The notes beneath the pieces were generated by a model. It was given only the letters and a program-made list of their open reading frames with translations. It did not search any database and had not been told where the DNA came from. 64,000 bases of DNA from Scatophagus argus (Eukaryota > Chordata > Actinopteri > Scatophagidae), in the NCBI RefSeq assembly GCF_020382885.2, contig NC_058495.1:26916127-26980126 (forward strand). Direction: 5' to 3'. Every line of letters starts with the position of its first letter. Position 1 is the stretch's first letter. Shown here one piece after another: positions 25,094-38,347 of this stretch. The position numbers and the translations under genes are program-made.

Positions 25094-27973
25094 TCACTTC
25101 TGGAAAGTCGAGTGTAGATGAGCTTTAAAGGCTGGAAGACAAACACACCGAGTTAACCAGGTCTTTACTTCTTATCCTGTCTTTGAAACGTTCTGAAACA
25201 CATGATGTCAGTGAAGGCAGCGCCTGTTTCTCACCTTCCTGATCGTCCCACAGTTCAGCAGCTGCTGTGTTCAGAGGACTCTCGTTGTTTGGTTCTGAGG
25301 AAACGACACGAAACATCAGCTGCTGCTCTGACAACACGACACATCACAGACCATCCTCAACGGCAGCCGGAAGTACAAATGAGAAGTATCTCGACTTCAA
25401 ACACGAGAAATAAGAACTTTCGGCAACACAAATTACATTTTGAGTTTTCTTCATAATCTGAGATTACGACGGACAGTTTGAAGTAAGTCAAAGCTGCTGG
25501 AGGATTCGTCAGTCCCTGACATGAAGAGCTTGTGACATGTTAGATTTAAGATGGTTTTTCCTCAGTTCATATATGAAAAGTATTCTGTAAGTTCAGCCTG
25601 ATCAATACTGAACATGTGACAATCATGACACACCTTAGATTTGTTTATAAAGAAACTCATAATCAACTAGAATCAGCACATTGTGTCTGTTTGCCTTCGC
25701 ACACGAGTCAAGTTTCAGTTTCCATCCCAGTCTGTTCCGATTCACATCATGTCTGTAGTGACTGACAGACAGCTTCATCACCTGCAGCTCATCCAAACCA
25801 CTGAGCCTGTGGTGGACTACAAAGCTTCTAATGTGGACGCTGCTGCAAAGAAGCTACAGACTGTAAAACCTGGAGGCTTCACACACACACACACACACAC
25901 ACACACATCCCAGCAGCACTGAAGATCAGCACAATCAGCACAGTTTGAAGGTGGACACTCCAGATCAGAGTCACCAGTTCAGTCTGTGACCACATGAGAA
26001 CCTGATCCCAGTCTGCCCTTCAGTTCCTGACTTCTGCTGCTGATTAACAGACAGGAAACATCATGATGCCAAAGTGAAGCTGACCTTTGACCTTCTGGAT
26101 AGAAAATGTCATCACTTATCACACTTCTGTTAGATATTTGGGTGAAGTTCAGTGATGATCAGTGCAGGACAGAACAGGAGGTCTCCAGTCTCATTTGGTA
26201 GCAATGGCTGAATTGGTTAGTGTGAACTGGTTGCACTGGTTACCTCCCAGCAGGCTTTGGATGGACAACAGGATGGAGCGGACGTCGTATAGCGCCGACC
26301 ATTTGTCCTTCAGAATGTCGAGACAGATGAACCCTTGATCGTCCACGTTGGGATGAAAACACGGAGTGATGAACTTCACTCGGGGAGCCTGATACGGATA
26401 ACCAGCCGGGAACTCCAGAGACAGTCTGTACCTGAGACCATCATACACCTGAGAGACAGACAGGGAGGAAAGACGGGTCAGAAGCTTCCGTTTGTCCGTC
26501 AAAGATCTCAAAGTCAAAGGAGATCAGTTCAGATCGGTTGGTCTTGGACCCTGCTGAGCCCGAGACAGCAACAGTTAGAACACTCTGGCGGTGTCGTCAT
26601 GACATGCTAACATTAGCTCGGAGTCACTGAAAACTGAAGATTGATGGCTCCATGTCAGATTTATTGGTTGGTTCCAGTTTACACGAGAACACTTACAATA
26701 ACAGGATCACATGAATGGATTTTTTTAGTCATTAACAGGAGGACAATATGACCGTGGATGTGATCTAAAAAGATTAAAAAGCTTGACTTTAAATCACTCG
26801 TGTGTCGTGAGCGTACCGTCCCCTGAGCTCCGTCGATGGTTCCAACCCATTTGAAGAGATTATCTGATTCTGGGAACGCAGAGATCCCCTTGTCACCCGA
26901 CATCTGTATCAAGGAACGAGACAGGTCACATGGCGTGAGACAGGTCACATGGCGTCATCATGAACGGATGCTTACTCGGCACAGTGAAGGGGACGTTCTA
27001 TTCATTCACCCTATAATACAACTTTAAACACACAATCCACTCAGGCTGGTCACCCGCCAGTCCTCACGGACCGAGCGACACAGACAAGAGCTGAATGTGG
27101 TGTGAGCGATGTCTGGTTACCGTGGTGACCGGCCCAGGGGTTGACGTGCACGCATGCGCACACAGGGAGGATATAAACTCACCATCAAAGTCATGAGCTC
27201 CTGCTGTAACCTGCAGACACACAGAGACACACAGACATCTGTTACACACACATGAATCAGAGGACAACATGTCCACACAAACACTCATGTATGTGTGCAT
27301 CTGTGTATGACCTGTACAGCACAAGCACGCAGACGCACGTGTGTGTATGTTGGCACAGCAGCTGCTGCAGCACCACCTCAGCCACAGTCACACAGACTAC
27401 ATCAGGTGTGAGTCAGCGCCGTTTTACAAGGTGTGTGAAGCCTTTTGCCGATGCTGGAATTAAACTGCCAGTTTACAGGAAATGACCGAGTGTCCAAGAA
27501 CAATGTTAACATCTTGCATGCAGTGATATTATGATATTACACAGCAGGTGGTGAAGATGCGGATTTTTCTGCGTGTTTTATTAGACACGTCTGTCCACAC
27601 AGACCAGCACGAAGACCGTCAGAACTCTTCTTCGCTGTTCACTTAACAACAAAACTGCAGCACAGCGAACATCCGGTGAGGAGCGAGACAGACGGTCGGT
27701 TCGTGAAATCATTGATGGTCGTGACAATGTCAGCAGTTTGGGTTTTTTCGTGTTTTGCTATGAAGTTGGACCGAGATAGTCAGGCTGTCAGTACCGTGAG
27801 TTACAGACAGTCAGTACCGTGAGATACAGCCGGGCGGACCGACCGCACCGACTGTTGCGCTCTCACCGTTTGGACACCGAGCCTCTGGCTGCGCTGCCGC
27901 CGCTCTCGCTGCCCTTCAGAGCGGCGGTGGAGGAAGCCGCTGTCGCTGCGGGGTCCATATTCTGGGAGGCCAT
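25094..27973 (-). CDS. ube2c: Ubiquitin-conjugating enzyme E2 C (UbcH10)
   Basis: E2 that works with the anaphase-promoting complex to start ubiquitin chains on mitotic cyclins and securin. Exons: 27973-27867, 27210-27183, 26903-26817, 26448-26244, 25294-25235, 25131-25094; 174 residues (human 179), phases closed. Seen: an N-terminal extension rich in Ala/Ser/Gly typical of this E2, [34 protein letters not shown], the HPN motif at 106-108 and catalytic Cys116 in [17 protein letters not shown]. The C-terminus is divergent and ends in [11 protein letters not shown]. The 5' UTR probably has one intron, with an acceptor at 27994-27995 and a donor near 28490. Confidence 0.97.
25880..25907. repeat. 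(CA)n microsatellite
   Basis: CA run in the ube2c intron between exons 26448-26244 and 25294-25235. Confidence 0.9.
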
Positions 27974-28489
27974 CACTGCTGACGTTAGGGTTACTGCAAG
28001 AGACAGACAGACAGACGGTCAGACAGACAGCTAGTCACAGAGCGAGAGAAATACACTGATACGGAGCTCACGAACAGCGGATAAACGTCAGACTTTCCCT
28101 TTAAGCTCGGCAGCCACGGCTCAGCTGATCATTAGCCCACAGCAGCAACACGTTGGCTACCGGGCGATCTGCCGATATTTACCGCACAAACTGTAAGCTA
28201 CACAGTCCAGTAACAACAAGGTTAAAGAAGTCGAATATCCTGTAAAGCAGGTTAGTTAACAGTAGCTTGTTTTGCTTCGTTCCCGCAGCGGTTGTAGCTT
28301 CATGCTAACGATAGTTGAGCTGTTCGCGTTAGCTTAGGCGTCCAAGCGAACGTTATCTCTGCTGTTAGCCGGTTTATTTTTAAACCACAACGATGAGAAA
28401 CAAACAGACGCTGCGGATCAACGTGGACACGCGGTATTAGTATATCGAGGTGACCGAATTTTGAGAAACCGGTAGCTTTAGGACTCACC

Positions 28490-28680
28490 GTGTGTTGGTG
28501 TATTCGGGATCTGAATAGAGCTGCTCTCCCACTGATTCAAATTGAACTCACTCCCGCCCCCCAGTTTAAACTGACGCTTCCTCACAGGCGTAGCCAATCA
28601 GCACCCGAGTTTCAAAAACAAACGACCTACTTCTAACCAATGAGAAAAGGGAGGCCGGAAGAAACATCGATGTGATTGGA
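28490..28680 (-). promoter_or_regulatory. ube2c promoter with CHR-like element and three CCAAT boxes
   Basis: On the gene strand there is TTTGAA at 28541-28536. Three CCAAT-type boxes follow, CCAAT (plus) at 28594-28598 and 28637-28641 and ATTGG (plus) at 28675-28679, spaced about 40 bp. TTTAAA sits at 28565-28570. CCAAT boxes bound by NF-Y plus a CHR (TTTGAA) are the known layout of DREAM/MMB-controlled G2/M genes, which include UBE2C. A GTGAGT donor just below 28491 marks the end of the probable noncoding exon. Function is inferred. Confidence 0.65.
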
Positions 28681-29147
28681 TAAGAGGGACGTCGTGAGAG
28701 CGACGGACGTAACCGTCTGAACGACGTTGAATGTTGACGTCAGATAGTTGAGGCAAGCGATTCAACAACAAATCTGTAATATACTGTATGTAAATTAGCC
28801 TAATGCATTTTTTGGGCACAGTAAACTGTACACTCAAAATGGGTGAACATAATACAGGCAGATGTGACTACTTTGGGAAACACTGTCAGAGGTATGAATC
28901 GGAAGTCTGATTTCAGCTGCTGAGAAGAACTATTCTGAATCAGAATATATATTAGATCTTTTTAAGGACATTGTAAATAGCAGACATTCTGGTCCCCACT
29001 CCATACCAATTGGTGGCAGTAATGCGCTCATTTGTTGTTTGCAAGTCGTCCATAAACCTCAAAAGAAGAAGAAAACGGAAGCCGCCCCTTGTTTAGCAGT
29101 AAAAGTTTCCGGTTTGTCGTCGGTGGGGCTCGCGTCAGGCAGAGAAG
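28681..29147 (+). promoter_or_regulatory. polr2j upstream region
   Basis: Shared spacer between the divergent ube2c and polr2j genes. The part from about 29080 is GC-richer, with GGAAGCCGCC and TTTCCGG (ETS-like core on both strands), and probably holds the polr2j start. A repeat fragment sits at 28975-29068. Confidence 0.5.
28975..29068 (+). repeat. Dispersed repeat fragment (GGTGGCAGTAATGCGC type)
   Basis: Contains GGTGGCAGTAATGCGC and ends in CCTCAAAAGAAGAAGAAAAC. I recall this pair of words as the end of a widespread fish repeat, but cannot confirm it here. It lies 80-170 bp upstream of the polr2j start codon. Confidence 0.35.
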
Positions 29148-29823
<676 letters not shown>

Positions 29824-30646
29824 CGCCCCCTGGTGATGTCACTTTGTCACGGTTTTGCTCGTCTTCACACTGTTTCTGTATGTTTATTGGCTTATTTTTA
29901 TAAATAAAGTATGTGATGTTACAACCTGCAGAGGTGGGTGTGTGATGCAGTCACTGTCGATCAGTCTGGAGCTGAAGTCTGTGGAACCTGTTTACCTGTA
30001 GCTCAGGTGTGACGTTTTTCAACAAATCCACTGTGGTACTTGAAGTGGTTTTGATGAAGACTTTTGGAACTGTGCTACTATCTATAGAACCAACACATTT
30101 CCATCAGTTTGAGAGAAACCGCCTAAGGCTGCGTTATCAACAGAGCGCTTGGAAACACACAGCGATCTGCAAAATGTGAGTCCACCCACTTTACATCTCA
30201 CTTAAGGTCAAGGAAAATTCTGCAGTTTTTTGGTTCCAGCTGTTTTTGGTCTAAATTCTCTGATGTGTTCCAAATGAATCGGACAGTGTGGGCTTTGTCT
30301 GCCAGAGCTCACATTACTTCCACACTGCACAGACGCTTTGGCTTTACTCGTCGGTGTCTTCTTCTATTTTTATGGACTGGTTTACTGATCATGAAGCTGC
30401 TCAAAGCCGAAGTCTCTTGGTGAGCTGCATATGGACACGTATGGGGAATATTAAAGTCCAGGTAGCGTGTGTGTGTGTGTGTAGTTAATTCAGCATGCTG
30501 AATGATAAATGGACACTCAGTGAAATATTGTGGATTATTTCCACATTCAGGTGACAGCTGAAATTATTCAGCATGAATTTTGGTGCAACTTCTTTTAGTT
30601 AGCAAACAGAAGTAATCAGGTCCACGTGTATCACAAGGTGTTTTTG
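29824..30646. other. Intergenic between convergent polr2j and dnttip1
   Basis: polr2j polyadenylation signal at 29903-29908; otherwise nothing recognised apart from a short GT run near 30466-30482. Confidence 0.6.
29903..29908 (+). terminator. Polyadenylation signal of polr2j
   Basis: AATAAA, 80 bp past the stop codon. Confidence 0.85.
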
Positions 30647-30652
30647 TTTATT
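30647..30652 (-). terminator. Polyadenylation signal of dnttip1
   Basis: AATAAA on the minus strand, about 130 bp past the stop codon. Confidence 0.75.
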
Positions 30653-30737
30653 TTTTAAAAACAGCCGTAAAAATGAAAACAATAGAAGCAGCCCAACAGA
30701 TCAGATGCTGGTGGTCACATGACAAGTGTGTTTTTTG

Positions 30738-30780
30738 CGTGTGTGCGTGCGTATGTGTGTGTGTGTGTGGGGGGGGGGTG
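30738..30780. repeat. GT/G-run simple repeat
   Basis: GTGTGCGTGCGTATG, then GT units, then a run of ten G; it directly abuts the dnttip1 stop codon. Confidence 0.9.
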
Positions 30781-31043
30781 TCAAAGGTCAGCCTCTCTCT
30801 GAGCCTCCATGGCTCTCTGCATCTTCTCCACCATCCACAAAGGAACTGAGAATGGCTTCAACTCGTCCATCCTGACATCTGGACAGTCCCTGCACACACA
30901 CACACACACACACACACGTTACCATGGTAACCACGGACACCTGTAGAGCTGCTACGATGGAGACAGAAGGACTGATGTTAGACTCACTTGTACTCATCAC
31001 TGCGAGATAAATCCTGGATGTCCTCCTCGATCAGCAGGTAGGC

Positions 31044-31085
<42 letters not shown>

Positions 31086-34000
31086 GTGTCACAGAAGTAC
31101 GTTCAGCTGCAGTCTTACTTCTCATGTGTTCATAATCTGCATTTCTTGATGATACTGAGACTGAAGGTGAGAGTGAATGCTGAGCTGTCTGAGGTCAAAG
31201 TGACAAGTTCAGATTTGTTTGTGGACTGGATGTTGTGTTTGTGTGCATCTTGTTTCTGTTTGTCTCCTGCTGAGACCCAGTTGTCTCCATAAGTTGACAT
31301 GTTGTAGTTGAATGTGAAGTGTTTTCTCACCATCTTCCCCCCCGTCGCTCTCATGTGGTGTCTCTCTGCCAGCCACTGCTTATCCTTCGCATCTGCTGCA
31401 TACTGACACACACACACACACAAAGATATTAGGACACACAGAGAGGTGTATTCACCTGTCTGACAGAAGAACAGGTGTGAGCTGAGACTGCAGGCTGAGT
31501 GCCGACTCACTCACAGCCTCACCATCCACTGTGTGTGTGTGTGTTTACCTTAAACAGATCGGCGTGTTTGATGTAGATGCGTCCTCTGGTCCCACCCATC
31601 CCCAGTGCCCTGCATGACGACAAATCATGACTCATCACAACATGAATACAATCTAAAATAGTCAAACAAACTTTTCCTAGTGTTTACATGTTGTTTATGT
31701 GATGTTTACATGCTGACTCACTTGTTGGCTCTGGAGCCGAGAACAAACGTGCTGCTTTCGTTCAGCCTGGACGGATCCCACTGAAACAAACAGTCACAAC
31801 GTGCTTGTGAACGAATGCTGGAGGACGAAACGTGTGTGGAGACATCAGTGACTCAGATCTGACTCAGCCTTCTGTGCCTTCACGTGTTTACACTCTGCGA
31901 TGTTAGCCTGACATCAGCATTTGGAGCTGATCAGCTAGTTTCAGCTGGACCACCTGTCTGATGAAGACACCTGAGCGAAGGTTTGTCTGAGGTGCTGCTT
32001 TAGCGGACTCACCTTCGGTCCTTCTCTCTTGATGGGATCAGACTTGAGCTTCGCCCTGCGGACAGGAACAGCCACACATTTGTCAGGTGCTGTGATCTAC
32101 CTGAGCAGTGATCATGATGCCACCCGTTACCTGTCAGATACTCACTGAGAGGAGAAGGTGTGTGGTCGATCAGAAGAGATGGCCGCCCCGCCCGGACGAG
32201 TCCTCCTCTGAAGACACAAAGATCCCAGTTAATGATGCACCTGTCACACCTGCTACTCACCTGTCACACCTCTGCCTGATTCCAGCTGTTTGGTTTCAGA
32301 CTGACTGAATTCTGACTCATTTCCAACCCCGTGAGAAAAGTGAAAAGCAGGTAAATACAGGTATAGCTCTACAGGTGTGTATATGAATACACCCGTGGAT
32401 GTTCAGATAACCTGCAGCCTCACCGCTGGATGCTGCATCACCTGACTGGCTAGCAAACACCTGTGGGGTCAGAGGTGACAGTACCTTCTTGAGGAGGGGA
32501 TTTGCACTCTGGCTGTAGTCCTCATCGACAGGTCTGGACCTCTGACAGGAGACAAAGAACCAGATCAGAACTGGACCGGTTTACAACATGTTGTGGATGT
32601 TCTCGCTGGTCCGTTCCTACCTTGATGGTAACTTCTGATCCTGCCCTCTTCGCCTCCCCGTCTGGAAACAGCTGTTTGGCCTGTTGATGACATGAGAGGA
32701 AACCATGGTAACCACACAGAAAACAGAGAGACAGCTGAGGACAAAGGTCACAAGGTCGAGTCCTGTGGAACCCGCTGACACTGCAGCCAGTCAAATGACA
32801 CCTGGTGTGATGTCACAGTAGCAGCTGATTTCAGTCAACTGTAAGCTTTCTGTTCACCAACGTTCAGTGTGTGGAGAATGAAGAAGTGAATGAGAACATC
32901 ACAGAGACGCAGGTGAGTTCTGGTGGTCATGTGACCAGCAGGGCCAGAGGTGAGAGGAGACAACAGGAAGTGATCTCACATGTTCCAGAACGTTCCTGCA
33001 GGCCTCTCTGATCAGCTGATCGGTCTGAACTTCATCACCAACATTCTCTTTCACGTTTTCTGCTGCTTTGTCAAAGAACTGCAACAGAAACAACATGACA
33101 ACATCAACACCTGCTATTCACACCTGTTCACACCTGCTCACACACATTGACAAATTGTCTTGTGCCTTGATACAAACCACATTCTCACTGTGACCTCTGA
33201 CCTTTTGGTACTTCTTGAACACAGCCATGATGTCATCGTTGAAGCTGGGCTGAAGGACTGCCCTCAACAGGTCCATGGATACCTGTGGATCAGTGTAACT
33301 ACACGCACACACACACACACACAGTTAGTCCAGGTTTAACCAACTGCTGCAAGCCAGTACAAGTTCTCAATATGAGTGATCTAAACCAGTACAAACAACC
33401 AAGTAACAGGATCACTACGTTGTCCCTGTCACTCATCTCTCAGAAAGGACAAGGAGGCATTTGATCAAATGTATTGATCCATCAGTTGAATATATCAATA
33501 CACATGAGCTGTGTTTCATCAGGAGGAACAAAGTACTGTTTAGTCTTTTCTCTGCAGGTTTTTATTTCCAGGGCGGCATGGTGGTGCGGTGGTCAGTACC
33601 GTCACCTCACAGCCAGAGGGTTCTGGGTTTGAATCCCAGTCTGGGCCCTTCTGTGTGGATCCCACAAAACATGCACATCAGGTTAACTGGCTACGCTACT
33701 TTGAACCGAGGTCTGAGTGTGAGTGTGTGGTTGCCTGGCAGATGAGCGGGTATAGAAAATGGATGGATGGACGGATGGTTTTTATTTCCATCACTCACTC
33801 ATTACATATATGGCAGCTGTCCTTATATCTGTTTTCAACATGGCAGCCTGGTGAGGAACTTTCTCAGTTTATAGGTGAACAGCACATTCAAATGTGTTTC
33901 TGACAACATCTGAGGTGAGAAACAGGACAGGTAGTGCCTGAAACAAATGGGTACAATAATCAATCCATCCACTAATCATAACTGAGGGACTCTAGTGTGA

Positions 34001-34487
34001 AAAGTCTTTTTCTTTTCTGTACTGTACAGCTGCAGGTACTTGTTTCCTGTGTATTTATTCCTTTGAATGCTCATCCTTCCCTTATCCCTGCATGCTTTGC
34101 ACCCTCTGTATCCTGTTTGCTGCTGTAATACTGTCATGTAATGGGACTAATAAAGGATCATCTTATCTTAAAATCTTCACCAGCACTTCAGTATGTGTTC
34201 ACATGCTGCTTTTCTCTCTCACAGCATGTTTTGGCCTGAGATCACGGTGCTCCAGTGCAACATTGTGTGTCAGTGAAAGTCAGAGTTCACCAGACAGCCG
34301 TACAGCTACAGACGGCCACAGACAAAAACACTGCGCTCTCAAAGTTGGTCATTTGAGTCCTGATGGAGTATAAACCTCAGAAACCAGTATGAGCCAGTAC
34401 AAAGCAGTACTGACCTGATGGTCATGTGTGAGCGTCGTCCTCGTCTGTGAATCTGTCTGTGTTTGATCATCAGGTTCCATGGCTTCT

Positions 34488-34518
<31 letters not shown>

Positions 34519-35123
34519 GGATGAAAGGATTAATTAATCAATCAAAGAATGACTTATTCATTTCGGCATTCCATAACATTTTAAAACAAACATTGCAGCC
34601 AGTTACACAAACATATTTAAGATCTTTTTTAAAGAAATGTAAATCATTTTCAATTCCCTGAACACCCGAATTCAAAACCTTTCGACACCATCAGACACTA
34701 AACAGTAAAACTGTAAAAAACATCCAGTTTTGTTTCAACGTGATGACTGCAAACAGTCACAGACTCAGTCAGTTACAATGACAACATTTAACACAGACAT
34801 TTATCAATCAAATGTCTGGTCATCCGGGGACAGACATTCTGAGTCTCTAAGAACTTTAAAGGTGAACAGTTTTTTAAAATTAATTCTGACTGATATGCAG
34901 CCATGACGTCACGTTTATCATCCATCATCAGTAACTGCTCATCCTTTGTTCGAAATCACACCGCAAACAATACCGTAATACAATATGATAAAACGAATAC
35001 AATAGTAGCTAGCGGACATTGAGCTAACTGTTAGCTGGTGCTTCGTACCGGGCTCTGCTCTGCCTGCTCCGGCCCGTCCTGTTCCAGCCAGTCCTGGCCT
35101 CCCTCGCTACGGTGAGCTCCCAT
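30781..35123 (-). CDS. dnttip1: Deoxynucleotidyltransferase terminal-interacting protein 1
   Basis: Scaffold of the mitotic deacetylase complex (MiDAC) with HDAC1/2 and MIDEAS. Exons: 35123-35049, 34485-34415, 33298-33202, 33078-32980, 32680-32621, 32541-32485, 32207-32146, 32055-32013, 31780-31722, 31609-31549, 31402-31331, 31043-30988, 30889-30781; 306 residues (human 329), phases closed. Seen: KPWNLMIKHRQIHRRGRRS, the dimerisation region SMDLLRAVLQPSFNDDI with EACRNVLEH, a basic linker, and the C-terminal DNA-binding SKI/SNO/DAC-like part (WDPSRLNESSTFVLGSRANK, GGTRGRIYIKH, LAERHHMRATGGKM, AYLLIEEDIQDL). It ends shorter than the human protein. Introns hold several CA runs, a young SINE and a LINE 3' end. 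Confidence 0.96.
31045..31080. repeat. (CA)n microsatellite at dnttip1 acceptor
   Basis: CA run starting next to the acceptor of exon 31043-30988. On the gene strand it is a GT run ending directly in the acceptor TAG. Confidence 0.9.
33571..33776 (+). mobile_element. tRNA-derived SINE, internally shortened, with 14-bp target-site duplication
   Basis: Head GGGCGGCATGGTGGTGCGG with box B GGTTTGAATCC at 33626-33636; 3' end GGGTATAGAAAATGG plus GGAT units. The same 14-bp sequence, GGTTTTTATTTCCA, flanks it at 33557-33570 and 33777-33790. It is about 170 bp shorter than the sister copy at 51305-51679, through loss of the middle. Lies in a dnttip1 intron. Confidence 0.9.
34065..34170 (+). mobile_element. 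LINE 3' end with TCTTA tail
   Basis: Shares CTTTGCACCCTCT, ATCCTGTTTGCTGCTGTAAT and ACTAATAAAGGAT with the copy at 58166-58290 and ends in ATCTTATCTTA. Only the 3' end is present. Confidence 0.65.
34485..34511. repeat. (CA)n microsatellite
   Basis: CA run beside the acceptor of dnttip1 exon 34485-34415. Confidence 0.9.
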
Positions 35124-35818
35124 GATGGAGACGATGTTGACCCAGGCCGGTCCGGGTCCAAGAGAACTAACTCCGCTAGGCTAACAGCAACTAATGCTAA
35201 CAGAGAAAGCTAACGGTGCTTTATCTCCGGAGTGGGTGTTTCAAACTACCGTTATCGGTTTGTTACCGTGAGTCCCCGCATTGACAGACTCCGAGAGGCT
35301 GAACGATGTTTCCTGGCAGTCAATAATCGATACTGACTGACGGTAATACTAATACTGACAGCAGTATTTGTTTCCAGGAAGTTACACTCCGGCTTTTTCC
35401 GCTTGCGTAGTATCACAAACAACACTTCCGGTCATTCACTTCGGAATGAAAGCAGAGCCTCCACAGATAAATAAATGTTTAATAAACCCATTTTTAAAAA
35501 TATTATGTTTTGTCGTTGTTTTGCTTTGTTTTTGTGTTCTTTTTTTGACGAACACTGAGCTTACGACACGGTCTTAATTAAATAAACTGTGAGAGATTTA
35601 AGACAAAAGTGTTTTCTGGAAATGATCCAGAAATATAAATACAAGAAATTTGTCATTAATTCCATTATAAAAATTAAGAAATCAAGTTAATTATATGACT
35701 AAGTTCTTAGAATTGTGAGAAAGAAATCTTTTAATAACAGAAAGTATGAAAAAAGTCTATCATGCAAACTCTTTTCTCTAAGATCCAAACTGTATTTTAA
35801 ATTTCCATATTTCCACAA

Positions 35819-35875
35819 CGTTTCAGAATCAGAATCAGAATTCCTTTATTTATCCCCGAGGGGGAATTCTGTAAA
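35819..35875 (-). mobile_element. LINE 3' end fragment
   Basis: CAGAATCAGAATCAGAATTC then TTTATTTATCCCCGAGGGGG; same end as at 24655-24712. Confidence 0.6.
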
Positions 35876-36149
35876 CAACACTGTCTTAATGATTCATTCA
35901 AAATGCAAAAGGTAGAACCAGAATTCCAAAAATGTTTGGACATTGTGTAAAACAAACAAAATGCAGTAACTTGGTAATCGTGTATAACAAACTGTGAATG
36001 TACTGAATGTTTGCACTGTGATACTGTGGTTTTAGCTGGCTAATGTTAGCTAACATTAGCTTTCTTGCTAACTTTGATCTATGCTAGCTAGCTAACGTGG
36101 GAAAATACTTCCTTTGGGGAATAACATCAGCCTGTTCATTCACACTCCC

Positions 36150-36293
36150 ACGGCTAACCTGGCCGGGTTGGCCCTCGCAAATTTCTTTGTCAGCTGGTGT
36201 TGAGGACTGTGGTTCCGTGTAGCGTCGTGTATTTAAGTACAAGAATTTCCCTCCAGGGATTAATAAAGGAATTCTGATTCTGATTGATTCTGA
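36150..36293 (+). mobile_element. LINE 3' end with ATTCTG tail
   Basis: Ends ATTTCCCTCCAGGG, ATTAATAAAGG, ATTCTGATTCTGATTG. It is the opposite orientation of the copy 300 bp to the left. Confidence 0.6.
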
Positions 36294-36387
36294 GCTAACT
36301 GGCCTTAGCTAACCTTAGCTTGCTTGCTCACTAACAAACAAAACAAAACCTGAATGACATTACCTAATCTGACACAGTGCCTGTGAG

Positions 36388-36432
36388 ATAAGATAAGATG
36401 ATAAGATGAACTTTATTGATACTGAGATAGCT
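36388..36432 (-). mobile_element. LINE 3' end with GATAA-type tail
   Basis: GATAAGATAAGATGATAAG followed by ATGAACTTTATTGATACTGA, a familiar fish LINE tail read backwards. Confidence 0.5.
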
Positions 36433-38315
36433 AGCTTGGCAAATTACTTCACCAGGTACTATGACCTGTGATACCATGTTGTTGGTGTTGATTTTAGCCA
36501 ACAATGATATAACAAAGCAGAGGCGTACAATTAACGACTGCTTCTTGCTAGCCTAGACTGATGCATGAAAGGGGTAGACAGCTAGTCAACTGTAACCCAG
36601 GCTGAGCTGGGATCGGCAGGCTGGCTGTGGCTTGACTTGCGCGGTGCAGGCAAGACGGCAAAACAGCAACTATTCAAATGAACTATAAGAACAGTTGAGA
36701 TAGTAAAGTTATTGTAATTGTGATCATGATGTATTTTGCAGCAGCACCACAAGCAGCAGGCTGCCAACTGGCGTTCACTCATCAGCCACTGGTGTCCTCA
36801 AGGTTTCTTTAAGTTCAGCAATTATGTCTAATTTATTACACTTTTGTGTTTTATCAGATGCCAAAAACTATGTATGTGATACGTAACCTAAGAAAAACAA
36901 CTTATATCGGTTTACACATGGTCCCAAATTTGCTAGAATCAGGATTAAATTTGTTAATAAATAAATAAATACATAATCTTCACGCAGAGTATTACATTTT
37001 ATTTTTAAAGAATTTTATTTATATTTTTCCTGACTGCTCAATATATTGAATGTTCCTGTGCTGTGTTTATGTTTAGGTGAGATGAAATGCATTTCTACAT
37101 TTGTTCAGTTTAACATCCTGAAACCTGTTCAAAACACAATGAGTGTGTTGGAACATTAATGGAAAACTTAACAGTTGATGTCCCCCCAGAGCAACATGTG
37201 TAAATCATACACGATCAGAGAGAGGCAGAAAAACTGGGTTGGATATATTTTTACTGGAAGAGGATGAAGCCGCAGTTTGTCTGCAGGCAGAATGAAGGAC
37301 AGACAGTATTTACATTGTCCAGCTGTGAGGACCCCACCACTGATATGGCCAAGCCTTCATTGCTTTGCAGCGTCGCCACAGGGCATTACACCATGTGTCA
37401 TTTCGTATTTACAACCAGAAGCATTTCAAATTTACGATGAAAAGATCTTTTGTTTCCTAGTTGTATAAAAGTGATGTTTTTACTGTTGACATTCTACACT
37501 CAGTCTTAAGGGAAAAAAACAACTTGCTGGTTTGAATCAATGAAGAAACGTGCATTGAATTCAGCAAAGACAAAACAACTGGAGGATTTATCTCATAATT
37601 CTGACTTTTGTTTCTGAAGTCATAATTAAGAGACGTTGTATCATTATTGATGCAACACAATGAATCAATAATTACAAATGACATTTTAAGTACACACAAA
37701 AAAGTTGTCACTTGACCATTTCCAAGTCGTCACATTGTTTTTGTAATTATGAGACAAAAATCTTGAGTTTTCAAATCTCAAAATAAAGAGCTCTTTGAAG
37801 CGCTATCACAGAATCATTTCAATATCCGTCTATCAGAGGACAACTCATGAAATCAGTTTACAAAATTAGAGAGGATTCTCATAATTCTGGCAAGATCTTC
37901 AGGAAGCTGTCGAGATCTTGTCTCAAAGTTAATAAAGTTCAATTAAGCAAGAGATTTGGAGGTAAGACCTAATTTTGAGGTAAGTAACATGTAATTAGAA
38001 CTAATTAGAAGTTATCTGGTAATTAAAGTTTGACTAGATAAAATTGTGTTTCTCATAAATAAGAGAATTTTATTCAGTACTTATTAAATACAGATTTTAT
38101 ACAAACATAAAATTACAAGTTTTCTTGTAATTAATGTCAGAAAACCTTTGAAAGCTTTCGTCAGAACTCAATCACAAGATATTTATCTCATAGTTACAAG
38201 GACTTTACTTTTGATGATATACAGATTCTATAATTACAATAAAATATCTCCATTTTGTTTTCTTTGGTCAACTTAATGTAGTTTCACTGGTGTTATACTG
38301 ACTTACCAGGAACAG

Positions 38316-38347
38316 TCCAACATTAGCCTAGCTTAGCATGAAGACTG
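38316..38347 (+). repeat. TTAGCTTAGC dispersed repeat fragment
   Basis: CATTAGCCTAGCTTAGCATG followed by AAGACTG, related to both arms at 20259-20290 and 20748-20779. Confidence 0.6.
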
